Shown piece after piece: positions 54,587 to 62,535 of a DNA stretch of 64,000 bases (positions are counted from its first letter, which is position 1; each line of letters opens with the position of its first letter). Source of the stretch: Romboutsia_E sp900604535 (GTDB lineage: Bacteria; Bacillota; Clostridia; Peptostreptococcales; Peptostreptococcaceae); NCBI RefSeq assembly GCF_900604535.1, contig NZ_UWOT01000009.1, positions 1 to 64,000 on the forward strand, read 5' to 3'. The notes below the pieces were generated by a model, which was not told the origin of the DNA, ran no database searches, and was given only the letters and a program-made list of their open reading frames with translations. The position numbers were made by a program, and so were the translations under genes.

Positions 54587-54620
54587 AAAAAGAGATGATT
54601 ATTAGGAGTCATCTCTTTTA
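54587..54620 (+). terminator. Terminator after the monooxygenase-like gene
   Basis: AAAAGAGATGA pairs with TCATCTCTTTT around a ten-base loop. Confidence 0.85.
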
Positions 54621-54710
54621 TATTGTGTAGATTTATTTTAGTTGGGTAATAAGTATATGATATACTAATTTTATAACAAAAATATATAATCATAGATAGG
54701 AGGAGTTAGT

Positions 54711-56408
54711 ATGATAAAAGATTTTATAAAATATTATGAACCATACAAGAAGCTTTTTTTCTTAGATCTTTTAGCTGCATTTTTATTTTCAGCATGTAAT
54801 TTAGTTTATCCAATGATAACTAGAGATATTATGAATGATGTTGTACCCAATAAAGATTTAAGAATGTTAATTATATTTGGTATAATACTTGCAGTTATAT
54901 TTATTTTCAAGGCAATATTAAATCATTTTATGCAATACTGGGGGCATGTGGTTGGAGTTAGAATGCAAGGGGATATGAGAAATTATGTATTTACTCACTT
55001 ACAAAAGTTACCTAATTCTTATTTTGATAATAATAAGACAGGTGTTACTATGTCTAGAATAATTAATGACTTAATGGAAGTATCAGAGCTAGCCCATCAT
55101 GGACCAGAAGATTTATTTATATCAGGAGTTATGCTTATTGGTTCTTTCTTTATACTTTTAAATATAAATGTAGGGTTAACTATTATTATATTTGCAATAC
55201 TACCACTATTAGTGTGGTTCGCAATTGCACAGAGAAAAAGAATGAATAAAGCATTTATGGAAACAAGAGTAAAGACTGGGGATGTTAATGCTACTTTAGA
55301 AAATAGTATAGCAGGGATGAAAGTTACTAAGTCTTTTTGTAATGAGAAAGAAGAATTAAAGAAATTCAACAATAGTAATAGTATATTTAAGATTGCTAGA
55401 GAGTCTGCTTATAAAGTTATGGCAGATTATTTCTCAGGAATGAACTTATTTATGGATATACTTGAACTTATAGCATTAATAGCAGGAGGATATTTCGCTT
55501 ATATAGGAAAGATAACTCTTGGAGATTTTACAGCATATTTATTATATGTAAAGATGTTTATTGAACCGATAAAAAAGCTTATTAACTTTACAGAACAATA
55601 TCAAAGTGGTATGACAGGATTTGAAAGATTTATGGAAATTGTTAATGAAGAAACAGAAAAAGAAGCTGAAAATCCTATAGAGTTAAAAGATGTAAAAGGA
55701 GATATAAACATTGAAAATATATCTTTTACTTATGAAGATAAAAAAGAAGTATTAAAAGGATTAAATTTAAATATAGAAGCGGGAAAAACCGTAGCACTAG
55801 TTGGACCATCAGGTGGAGGAAAAACTACTTTATGTAGTTTAATACCAAGATTTTATGAATTTGAACAAGGTGATATAAAAATAGATGGAATAAGTGTTAA
55901 AGATGTAAGTTTAAAATCATTAAGAAAAAATATTGGAGTAGTTCAGCAAGATGTATTTTTATTTACGGGAACTATAAAAGATAATATTATTTGTGCTAAG
56001 CCAGAGGCCAATGAGGATGAGATTATAGAAGCTGCAAAAAAAGCTAGAATACATGAGTTTATTGAAAGTCTACCAGAAGGATACGATACTTATATAGGAG
56101 AAAGAGGTGTTAAATTATCTGGAGGGCAAAAGCAAAGAATTTCTATATCAAGGATATTCTTAAAGAATCCACCAATAATTATACTTGATGAAGCAACTTC
56201 AGCTCTTGATAATGTTACTGAAAGAGAAATTCAAGCATCTTTAGAAGAGTTAAGTAAAGATAGAACTAATTTAGTAGTAGCTCATAGATTATCTACTGTA
56301 AGAAATGCTGATGAAATTGTTGTTTTAACTAATAATGGAATTGCAGAAAGAGGAACTCATGAAGAATTAATAAATAAAGGTGGAGTTTATAGTAAACTTC
56401 ATAGATAA
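54711..56408 (+). CDS. ABC exporter with fused membrane and ATPase domains
   Basis: 565 residues: an N-terminal six-segment exporter domain (about 1-300) and a C-terminal nucleotide-binding domain with Walker A GPSGGGKTT near 363-371, Q-loop VQQDVFLF, signature KLSGGQKQR near 465, Walker B IIILDEATSALD near 485 and switch AHRLS near 520. Half-transporters of this MsbA/LmrA-like type export lipids, peptides or drugs and work as homo- or heterodimers. Only one such gene is present here, favouring a homodimer. AGGAGGAGTT precedes the ATG. Substrate unknown. Confidence 0.92.
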   Translation: MIKDFIKYYEPYKKLFFLDLLAAFLFSACNLVYPMITRDIMNDVVPNKDLRMLIIFGIILAVIFIFKAILNHFMQYWGHVVGVRMQGDMRNYVFTHLQKLPNSYFDNNKTGVTMSRIINDLMEVSELAHHGPEDLFISGVMLIGSFFILLNINVGLTIIIFAILPLLVWFAIAQRKRMNKAFMETRVKTGDVNATLENSIAGMKVTKSFCNEKEELKKFNNSNSIFKIARESAYKVMADYFSGMNLFMDILELIALIAGGYFAYIGKITLGDFTAYLLYVKMFIEPIKKLINFTEQYQSGMTGFERFMEIVNEETEKEAENPIELKDVKGDINIENISFTYEDKKEVLKGLNLNIEAGKTVALVGPSGGGKTTLCSLIPRFYEFEQGDIKIDGISVKDVSLKSLRKNIGVVQQDVFLFTGTIKDNIICAKPEANEDEIIEAAKKARIHEFIESLPEGYDTYIGERGVKLSGGQKQRISISRIFLKNPPIIILDEATSALDNVTEREIQASLEELSKDRTNLVVAHRLSTVRNADEIVVLTNNGIAERGTHEELINKGGVYSKLHR

Positions 56409-56410
56409 TT

Positions 56411-56446
56411 ATAATAAAGCTAGCAAAATTTGCTAGCTTTATTATT
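56411..56446 (+). terminator. Terminator after the ABC exporter
   Basis: AATAAAGCTAGCAAA pairs with TTTGCTAGCTTTATT with a minimal loop; T-rich end. Confidence 0.85.
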
Positions 56447-56560
56447 TGAAAGACTTAAAAATATATTTAAATTAGGATAGACTTTTGTTAAAAAATAATA
56501 TAAAGTTTAGGAATATTGATTTAGACTAAAGATATATCATAAAAATAAAGGAGGTGCTAG

Positions 56561-57313
56561 ATGTATATAGATTTCCATAATCATATAGATTTTTATAGTA
56601 AGGATAAAGTCAATGAAGTAATAAATATTATAAATAAAGAAAAAATAATAACTATAGCTTGTGCAATGGATGAAAAAAGTTATATAGAAAATATTGGATA
56701 CTCAAATAAAAGTGATTATATAATACCTATATTTGGTATACATCCTAGTAAAGTTAAAAATAATAAATTTAATTTTGATAAAATAGAAAATTATATAAAA
56801 TATGCCCCTTTGATCGGAGAAATAGGCCTTGATTTTTATTGGGTAGAAGAAAAAGAAACTTATTTAAATCAAATTGAGGTATTTGAGTATTTTTTACAAA
56901 CTGCTAAAAAATATAATAAATATATAAATGTACACACTAAGGGGGCAGAGGAATTAGTATTAGATTATATAAAAAAGTATGATGTGTCAGAACAAACTAT
57001 AATACATTGGTACTCAGGAGAAGAAAAAACTTTAGAAAAGTTAATAGATATAAAGTGTTTGTTTACTGGAAGTGTTGATTTAGGGTACAGCGATAAAACT
57101 AATGAGATAATAAAGAAAATTCCAATAAACCAATTATTAGCAGAAACTGATGGACCAACTGCATTACAGTGGGTAAATAATATTTATGGAATGCCAGATG
57201 AAATAAAGAAAGTATATAAAAAAATAAGTGATATTAAAAATGTTGAAGTTGAAGAATTTAAAGAGCACTGTAGCAAAATACTAAAAGAAATAACAAATTT
57301 TAACAAAAAGTAG
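56561..57313 (+). CDS. TatD-like metal-dependent hydrolase
   Basis: 250 residues of the TatD amidohydrolase family. Metal ligands: FHNH (residues 5-8, instead of the usual DSHCH), GIHPSKV near 63, GEIGLDFYW near 85-93, NVHTKG near 127, IHWYSGE near 149 and AETDGPT near 203. TatD proteins are usually divalent-metal nucleases; this divergent subgroup occurs alone in clostridia and its substrate is unclear. GGAGGTGCTAG precedes the ATG. It is not followed by a clear terminator before the riboswitch 50 bases downstream, but it is not part of that regulon. Confidence 0.85.
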   Translation: MYIDFHNHIDFYSKDKVNEVINIINKEKIITIACAMDEKSYIENIGYSNKSDYIIPIFGIHPSKVKNNKFNFDKIENYIKYAPLIGEIGLDFYWVEEKETYLNQIEVFEYFLQTAKKYNKYINVHTKGAEELVLDYIKKYDVSEQTIIHWYSGEEKTLEKLIDIKCLFTGSVDLGYSDKTNEIIKKIPINQLLAETDGPTALQWVNNIYGMPDEIKKVYKKISDIKNVEVEEFKEHCSKILKEITNFNKK

Positions 57314-57363
57314 CGCAAGTTATTAAAGAATGATACAATTAATATAGAAAATAAAAAATACAT

Positions 57364-57442
57364 ACAGGGGAGCTAATTTGCTGAGAGGAGATTAAAATCT
57401 CGACCCTTAACCTGATTTGGGTAATGCCAACGTAGGTAGGAT
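57364..57442 (+). promoter_or_regulatory. TPP riboswitch (THI box)
   Basis: The conserved THI-box elements are present in order: GGGGAGC, TTGCTGAGAGG, CGACCCTTAACCTGATTTGG, TAATGCCAACGTAGG. It precedes a terminator (57487-57518) and the thiamine-precursor importer operon. Thiamine pyrophosphate binding would favour termination and switch off import. Confidence 0.95.
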
Positions 57443-57486
57443 GTTAATTATAGTGATTAATAATATAAATTATTATATTTTATTAT

Positions 57487-57518
57487 AAAAAGTCTTATCT
57501 TAATGATAGGACTTTTTT
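57487..57518 (+). terminator. Expression-platform terminator of the TPP riboswitch
   Basis: AAAAGTCTTATC pairs with GATAGGACTTTT (one wobble) followed by a T-run, 45 bases after the aptamer. Confidence 0.9.
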
Positions 57519-57545
57519 TATTAAAAATTAAAAGGAGGAAATAAA

Positions 57546-57842
57546 ATGGTAATAGCAGATATAGCAGTAGTACCTTTAAGACCTTATAGAGGAGAAGAAG
57601 AAATGTATAAGGTTGTAGATGCATGTATAGAATGCATAGAAGAAAGTGGATTAAAATATGAAGTTGGTGCAAATAGTACAACTATAGAGGGAGATTTTGA
57701 AGACATCTTTAAAATAATTCAAAAGGTACATAAGTTACCTTTTGAACTTGGGTGCGAAAGAGTTATAACTACTGTTAGGATAGACGAGAAAGCAGGAGGA
57801 ATAACAATTGAAGACAAGCTTAAAAATCATAGACAAAAGTAA
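57546..57842 (+). CDS. MTH1187/YkoF-type thiamine-binding protein
   Basis: 98 residues of the MTH1187 (DUF77) family, a ferredoxin-like fold that binds thiamine or related compounds. Features: ADIAVVPLRPYRGEEEMYKV, SGLKYEVGANSTTIEGD and CERVITTVRIDEKAGG. It is the first gene after the TPP riboswitch and its terminator, and shares the operon with a pyrimidine-type importer, so it probably senses or handles thiamine intermediates. AAAGGAGGAA precedes the ATG. Its end overlaps the permease gene by 35 bases. Confidence 0.9.
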   Translation: MVIADIAVVPLRPYRGEEEMYKVVDACIECIEESGLKYEVGANSTTIEGDFEDIFKIIQKVHKLPFELGCERVITTVRIDEKAGGITIEDKLKNHRQK

Positions 57843-58572
57843 AAATTATATCTACCCAATATTAACATTTATAACAATATTAATTATTTGGCAATTAGTT
57901 GTTGAATACAAAGAGATACCTCAATACATACTGCCAACGCCAATAGATATTATTAACGTATTTATTAATGACTATCAAGTTTTATTTGCTAATATAAAAG
58001 TTACTTTATATGAATCTATATGTGGTTTCATTTTGGCTTTAGTTAGTGCAATGTTTTTAGGAGTAATTATGGACTTTGTAAGTATAATAAGAAAATGCTT
58101 ATACCCTATATTATTAGTTTCCCAAACTATTCCAACTATAACCATTGCACCACTTTTAATAATCTGGTTTGGATTTGATACTTTACCTAAAATATTAATG
58201 GTCAATTTAACTTGTTTCTTTCCAATACTTATAAACTTTGTAGATGGATTAGAAAATATAGATAAAGATTATCTAAATCTATTTGAAACTATGAAAAGTA
58301 CAAAATTAAAAACTTTTATTCATTTAAAACTTCCAATGTCTTTAGATAAATTATTTTCAGGAGTGAAAATATCAGCAACATACATGGTTGTATCAGCAAC
58401 TGTTGCAGAGTGGCTTGGAGGAACAGAAGGTTTAGGAGTATACATGGTAAGGTCAAAAAGTGCATATGCACTTGATAAGGTATTCGCATCAACAATTATA
58501 GTTGTAATACTTAGTTTAATATTCGTGGGAATAGTAGATATATTAAGAAAAGTAATAATAAGACATAAATAA
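57808..58572 (+). CDS. thiX: Thiamine-precursor ABC transporter permease
   Basis: 254 residues with six membrane segments, a BPD-type permease. The coupling motif is present: EWLGGTEGLGVYMVRSKS near 207-224. It matches the ThiX permease of the ThiXYZ importer for hydroxymethyl-pyrimidine-type precursors. The start is TTG 57808, seven bases after AGGAGGA (57794-57800), well inside the preceding gene, so translation is coupled. It is followed by the binding protein and ATPase genes. Confidence 0.88.
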   Translation: MKTSLKIIDKSKNYIYPILTFITILIIWQLVVEYKEIPQYILPTPIDIINVFINDYQVLFANIKVTLYESICGFILALVSAMFLGVIMDFVSIIRKCLYPILLVSQTIPTITIAPLLIIWFGFDTLPKILMVNLTCFFPILINFVDGLENIDKDYLNLFETMKSTKLKTFIHLKLPMSLDKLFSGVKISATYMVVSATVAEWLGGTEGLGVYMVRSKSAYALDKVFASTIIVVILSLIFVGIVDILRKVIIRHK

Positions 58573-58587
58573 TCAGGAGGAGATAAG

Positions 58588-59592
58588 ATGAAATTAAAAA
58601 GAATGATGTCACTAGCTTTAATTAGTACATTAAGTTTAGGAGTACTTTCAGGTTGTACAAAAAATAAAGAAGCAAAAAGTGAAAATGAATTACAAGATGT
58701 TACGATGGTCTTAGACTGGACACCTAATACTAATCATACTGGATTATATGTAGCGTTGGAAAAAGGTTACTTTAAAGACGAAGGATTAAATGTAAAAATA
58801 GTTCAACCATCTGATGGTGGATCAGCTACTTTAGTTGCAACTGGAAAAGCGGATTTTGGGATTAGTTATCAAGAAGAAGTTACTTATGCTAAGACAAGTA
58901 AAGATCCATTACCAATAAAAGCAATAGCAACAGTTATACAACATAATACATCAGGGTTTGCATCTTTAAAGAGTAAAAATATAACTTCACCAAAAGACTT
59001 TGAAGGAAAAACTTATGGAGGATGGGGATCTCCATCAGAAGATGCAATACTTGATGCTGTTATGAAAAAAGAAAATGTAGACTTTTCTAAACTAAAAGTT
59101 TTAGATGTTGGAGAAGATGATTTCTTTACAGCAGTAAATAACAGTGTAGATATGATGTGGATATTTGAAGGTTGGACAGCAATAGAAGCTAAGCAAAAAG
59201 GTATAGATTTAAATTATATATCATTAAGAGATTTAGATGAAAGATTAGATTATTATACTCCAGTTATAATATCTAATGAAACTATATTAAGTGAAAATCC
59301 AGAACTAGCTAAAAAGTTTTTAAATGCTACATCAAAAGGATATAATTATGCTGTAGAAAATCCAGAAGAATCAGCAAAAATCTTAGTAAAGCATGCATCT
59401 GAAATAGATGAAACCTTAGCTATAGAAAGTCAAAAATTCTTAGCAAATGAATATATAAGTGATGCAAGTAGATGGGGAGAAATGAAGGATAGTGTATGGA
59501 ATAATTACACAGAATTTTTAAGAGAGTACAATTTAATAGAAAAGGATTTGAAAGCAAGTGATGCATATACCAATGAATTCTTACCAGAATAA
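58588..59592 (+). CDS. thiY: Thiamine-precursor binding lipoprotein (NMT1/THI5-like)
   Basis: 334 residues. Lipoprotein signal with lipobox LSGC (Cys22). The mature part is an NMT1/THI5-like domain: VLDWTPNTNHTGLYVALEKG near 40-59, GGSATLVATGKADFGISYQEE near 77-97, and GGWGSPSED near 146. ThiY-type proteins bind amino- or hydroxymethyl-pyrimidines. The gene sits under the TPP riboswitch, which supports thiamine-precursor uptake. CAGGAGGAG precedes the ATG. It overlaps the ATPase gene at its 3' end. Confidence 0.92.
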   Translation: MKLKRMMSLALISTLSLGVLSGCTKNKEAKSENELQDVTMVLDWTPNTNHTGLYVALEKGYFKDEGLNVKIVQPSDGGSATLVATGKADFGISYQEEVTYAKTSKDPLPIKAIATVIQHNTSGFASLKSKNITSPKDFEGKTYGGWGSPSEDAILDAVMKKENVDFSKLKVLDVGEDDFFTAVNNSVDMMWIFEGWTAIEAKQKGIDLNYISLRDLDERLDYYTPVIISNETILSENPELAKKFLNATSKGYNYAVENPEESAKILVKHASEIDETLAIESQKFLANEYISDASRWGEMKDSVWNNYTEFLREYNLIEKDLKASDAYTNEFLPE

Positions 59593-60295
59593 CAAAGCAA
59601 AGCTAATATTAAAAAATGTAAGTAAGAGTTATGATAATTTATTAATATTAAAAAATATAAGCATAGATATAAAAGAAGGGGAATTGATTACTTTATTAGG
59701 TCCAAGTGGAAGTGGTAAAAGTACAATATTTAATATAATAACAGGTATTACTAAAATGGATAGTGGAGATATGCACATAGATGGTAAAATAAGTTATATG
59801 CAACAAAAGGATTTATTATTGCCATATAAGAACATTATTGACAATGTATCTATTCCCTTAATTATTAATAAGAATAAAAAAGGTCAGGCCAGAAATATAG
59901 TGAAACCTTATTTTAAAGAATTTGGTTTAGAAGGGTATGAGTTTAAGTTTCCCAGTGAATTATCTGGTGGAATGAAGCAAAGGGCTAACTTTTTAAGAAC
60001 TTTTATAAATAGTAAAGATTTAATGTTGTTAGATGAACCGTTTGGAGCACTTGATTCTATAACTAAGTCGAATATGCAAAAGTGGCTACTTAATGTTAGA
60101 AAAAAGTTTAACTCAACAATTATGCTTATAACTCATGATATAGAAGAAGCAATCACTTTATCTGATAGGATATACGTTATTTCTGAAAAGCCAGCAAGTA
60201 TTAAAGCTGAATTTATATTAAATAATAAAAATAAATATAAGTTTGGCAGTGATGATTATATAAAATTAAAAAAAGATATATTGAATTTACTTTAG
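59558..60295 (+). CDS. thiZ: Thiamine-precursor ABC transporter ATPase
   Basis: About 240 residues. Walker A GPSGSGKST near 47-55, signature ELSGGMKQRA near 135, Walker B LMLLDEPFGALD near 155-166 and switch ITHDIEEAI near 190. The ATPase of the ThiXYZ system. The start is not certain: GTG 59558, ATG 59561 and ATG 59573 all lie inside thiY; AAAGGA (59541-59546) fits the first two best. It is the last gene of the riboswitch operon, followed by a terminator. Confidence 0.9.
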   Translation: MMHIPMNSYQNNKAKLILKNVSKSYDNLLILKNISIDIKEGELITLLGPSGSGKSTIFNIITGITKMDSGDMHIDGKISYMQQKDLLLPYKNIIDNVSIPLIINKNKKGQARNIVKPYFKEFGLEGYEFKFPSELSGGMKQRANFLRTFINSKDLMLLDEPFGALDSITKSNMQKWLLNVRKKFNSTIMLITHDIEEAITLSDRIYVISEKPASIKAEFILNNKNKYKFGSDDYIKLKKDILNLL

Positions 60296-60296
60296 A

Positions 60297-60336
60297 AAAT
60301 AGCTTAGATATATAGTTGTATATCTAAGCTATTTTT
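60297..60336 (+). terminator. Terminator of the thi operon
   Basis: AAATAGCTTAGATATA pairs with TATATCTAAGCTATTT; T-run follows. Confidence 0.9.
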
Positions 60337-60421
60337 ATTAAAAGAGTAATGTGAGAATATTAAAGTGTAAAAATGGATAAATTATACTTGTCAATATCAT
60401 TCAAAGTTTCAGGAGGCATTT

Positions 60422-60604
60422 ATGGACAATAATAAAAATAGAATGAAAGACAGACCAAAATCTAATGCAGAATTAAGAAAAATGTATTTCGAGCATGGCT
60501 CTGAAATCGGAGTAAAAGATGGCGAAAAAATAGGGGCAAGAAATTGCGGCACTAATAAAACTAAGAGTGAAAAACTATATCACAAAGTGAAAAAAGATGA
60601 TTAA
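60422..60604 (+). CDS. 60-residue basic hypothetical protein
   Basis: A small, strongly charged, soluble protein (RMKDRPKSNAELRKMYFEHG, then GVKDGEKIGARNCGTNKTKS). I do not recognise it. Size and charge recall small acid-soluble spore proteins, but the net charge is basic and no SASP signature is clear. CAGGAGGCATTT precedes the ATG and a terminator follows, so it is a genuine gene with its own transcript. Confidence 0.7.
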   Translation: MDNNKNRMKDRPKSNAELRKMYFEHGSEIGVKDGEKIGARNCGTNKTKSEKLYHKVKKDD

Positions 60605-60611
60605 TCAACCT

Positions 60612-60649
60612 AAATAAGAAGTGGCAATATAGCTACTTCTTATTTTTTT
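60612..60649 (+). terminator. Terminator after the 60-residue gene
   Basis: AAATAAGAAGT pairs with ACTTCTTATTT plus a GC pair inside; T-run follows. Confidence 0.85.
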
Positions 60650-60724
60650 ATAAAAGTATTTTTATTATATAATTGAAGTACTATAATGGAATTAAACAAG
60701 TACTTTAAATAAGGAGAAATTTAA

Positions 60725-61414
60725 ATGAATATAAATAATATAGAAAATACAATAGATTTAAGAAAGAAAATAATAGAAAAATCATCTGAATTATTTTTAA
60801 CTCAAGGGTATAATAAGACTACAGTTAGAAAGATAGCAGATGATTGTGGAATAGGAAGAGGACATCTATACTATTATTTTAAAAAGAAAGAAGATATACT
60901 ACTTTTTATATACAGAGATTTTTTAGAAAAAATATATGAGTATATAAATAATAATAATGATATTGGCAGTAATACTATGGTTAGATATGCAGTTAGTCAG
61001 TATTTATATACATATATAATAGTAAGTTCACATTCATTATTTAGAATATATATAGAAGCATCTAAGGTAGACGTAATAAGAAAAGAATATGTGAGTATAT
61101 TGATAGACTTATTTAATAAAAAAGGATTAAATAAAGAATTTGAATTTGATGAAGAAGATATATACTTAAGTATGACTATTGGATGTGCAGGAGAAAGTGA
61201 ACTTCTAAATAGGTATTATGAGAAAGATTGTAGTTTAACTTTAGATGATATAGTAAATAGTACAATAATGACTAGATTATTACTACTTAACATTGATTAT
61301 AATAAAATTAATAATATAATAGAAGAAGCTATAAAAATAATCAATAATTTAGACCTAGATAATATCAAAAGTATAAGTGAAATAAAAACATTTTGGTCTA
61401 AATATATACAGTAA
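60725..61414 (+). CDS. TetR family transcription regulator
   Basis: 229 residues. N-terminal helix-turn-helix at about 10-60 (ELFLTQGYNKTTVRKIADDC, GIGRGHLYYYFKKKEDIL) and an all-helical ligand domain. TetR proteins often repress nearby membrane or export genes; the metallophosphoesterase at 61430 follows 15 bases later and the MMPL exporter further on. AAGGAGAAATTTAA precedes the ATG. The effector is unknown. Confidence 0.92.
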   Translation: MNINNIENTIDLRKKIIEKSSELFLTQGYNKTTVRKIADDCGIGRGHLYYYFKKKEDILLFIYRDFLEKIYEYINNNNDIGSNTMVRYAVSQYLYTYIIVSSHSLFRIYIEASKVDVIRKEYVSILIDLFNKKGLNKEFEFDEEDIYLSMTIGCAGESELLNRYYEKDCSLTLDDIVNSTIMTRLLLLNIDYNKINNIIEEAIKIINNLDLDNIKSISEIKTFWSKYIQ

Positions 61415-61429
61415 AAGAGAGGTAAAAGT

Positions 61430-62302
61430 ATGATTAAAGAATTACTAATAGGAAGCTCCCTTCTATTAGGAGGATACACTTTTTTTAGATTTGAGAATAA
61501 ATCATTAGAGAAAGTGGAATATTTTATAGAAAATGAAAAAATTCCAAGGGAGTTTGATAACTTTAATATAGTTCAAATTAGTGATTTACATAATATGAAA
61601 TTTGGAGAGAATAATTGTAAGCTGTTACAATATGTAGACGAATTGTGTCCAGATATCATAGTAATAACAGGAGATTTAGTAGATGGAGAAAAATCAAATT
61701 TTAATGTTGCTCTTAATTTAATAGATGATCTATCTAAGAAGTATAAAGTATATCATATAATAGGAAATCATGAACAAAAGGCTTTAATAAAGAGGTATAG
61801 AGATAAGTATAAAGAGTATTTTAGTGAATTAGGTAAGAAAAATATTATAAATTTAAATAATGAACATATTGAGATAAATCGTGGAAATAGTAGCATAAAT
61901 TTATATGGATTAGTAGTTCCACTAAGTTGTTATAGATACTTATTTGAGAAAAAAGATAATATTAATATAGATAAAAAATATGTTGAAAAATTACTAGGAC
62001 CTATAAATAAAGGTAAGTATAATATATTATTAGCTCATACTCCTTTTTATTTTAATGAATACGCAAAATGGGGTGCAGATTTAATTCTAGCTGGGCATGT
62101 CCATGGAGGAATAATAAGGTTGCCTTTTTTAGGTGGATTGCTATCTCCAAATAGAGAATTTTTTCCTAAGTATGACTTAGGGAAATATGAGTATAATAAT
62201 TCAGAAATGGTATTAACTAAAGGACTAGGAGGTTCAAAAGTGTTAGTTAGAGTAAACTGTAGACCAGAGTTAGTCAAAATAATACTTAAGAGTAAAGAAT
62301 AA
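61430..62302 (+). CDS. YkuE-like membrane-anchored metallophosphoesterase
   Basis: 290 residues with one N-terminal hydrophobic segment (LLIGSSLLLGGYTFF) and a calcineurin-like domain: VQISDLHNMKFG near 47-58, VITGDLVDG near 78, IIGNHEQK near 107, LLAHTPFYF near 200 and LAGHVHGG near 217. YkuE-type enzymes act outside the membrane on phosphodiesters. It is in tandem after the TetR gene with AGAGAGGTAAAAG before the ATG, so the TetR protein may control it. A strong terminator follows. Confidence 0.9.
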   Translation: MIKELLIGSSLLLGGYTFFRFENKSLEKVEYFIENEKIPREFDNFNIVQISDLHNMKFGENNCKLLQYVDELCPDIIVITGDLVDGEKSNFNVALNLIDDLSKKYKVYHIIGNHEQKALIKRYRDKYKEYFSELGKKNIINLNNEHIEINRGNSSINLYGLVVPLSCYRYLFEKKDNINIDKKYVEKLLGPINKGKYNILLAHTPFYFNEYAKWGADLILAGHVHGGIIRLPFLGGLLSPNREFFPKYDLGKYEYNNSEMVLTKGLGGSKVLVRVNCRPELVKIILKSKE

Positions 62303-62390
62303 AAAGTTTATTAAATAATAAAATTAAATAATAAAATTTGAAAATAGAAATTGATAATAAAAGGATATAATGGTGAGTATATATAGAATA

Positions 62391-62427
62391 GTAAAGCGAT
62401 GAATTAAGATAGAATTCATCGCTTTAC
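62391..62427 (+). terminator. Terminator after the phosphoesterase gene
   Basis: GTAAAGCGATGAATT pairs perfectly (15 bp) with its complement around AAGATAG. Confidence 0.9.
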
Positions 62428-62505
62428 TTTATTATAGAATACATTTTATTAAATTTGTATAATGACATTAAGTTAGGGGTGAAATACAATGTATTTATAA
62501 ATTAC

Positions 62506-62519
62506 TTAGGCATGCCTAA
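62506..62519. promoter_or_regulatory. Perfect 14-base palindrome before the MMPL gene
   Basis: TTAGGCATGCCTAA reads the same on both strands. It lies between a TATAAT (62458-62463) and the ribosome binding site (AGGAGGG, 62523-62529). The TTAGG...CCTAA form resembles DtxR/IdeR-family operators. It probably binds a repressor of the exporter gene; the regulator is not identified. Confidence 0.55.
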
Positions 62520-62535
62520 AATAGGAGGGAGAAAT

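Noticed and set aside
60422..60604. Small acid-soluble spore protein
   Set aside because: Charge and size are suggestive but no SASP signature is present.
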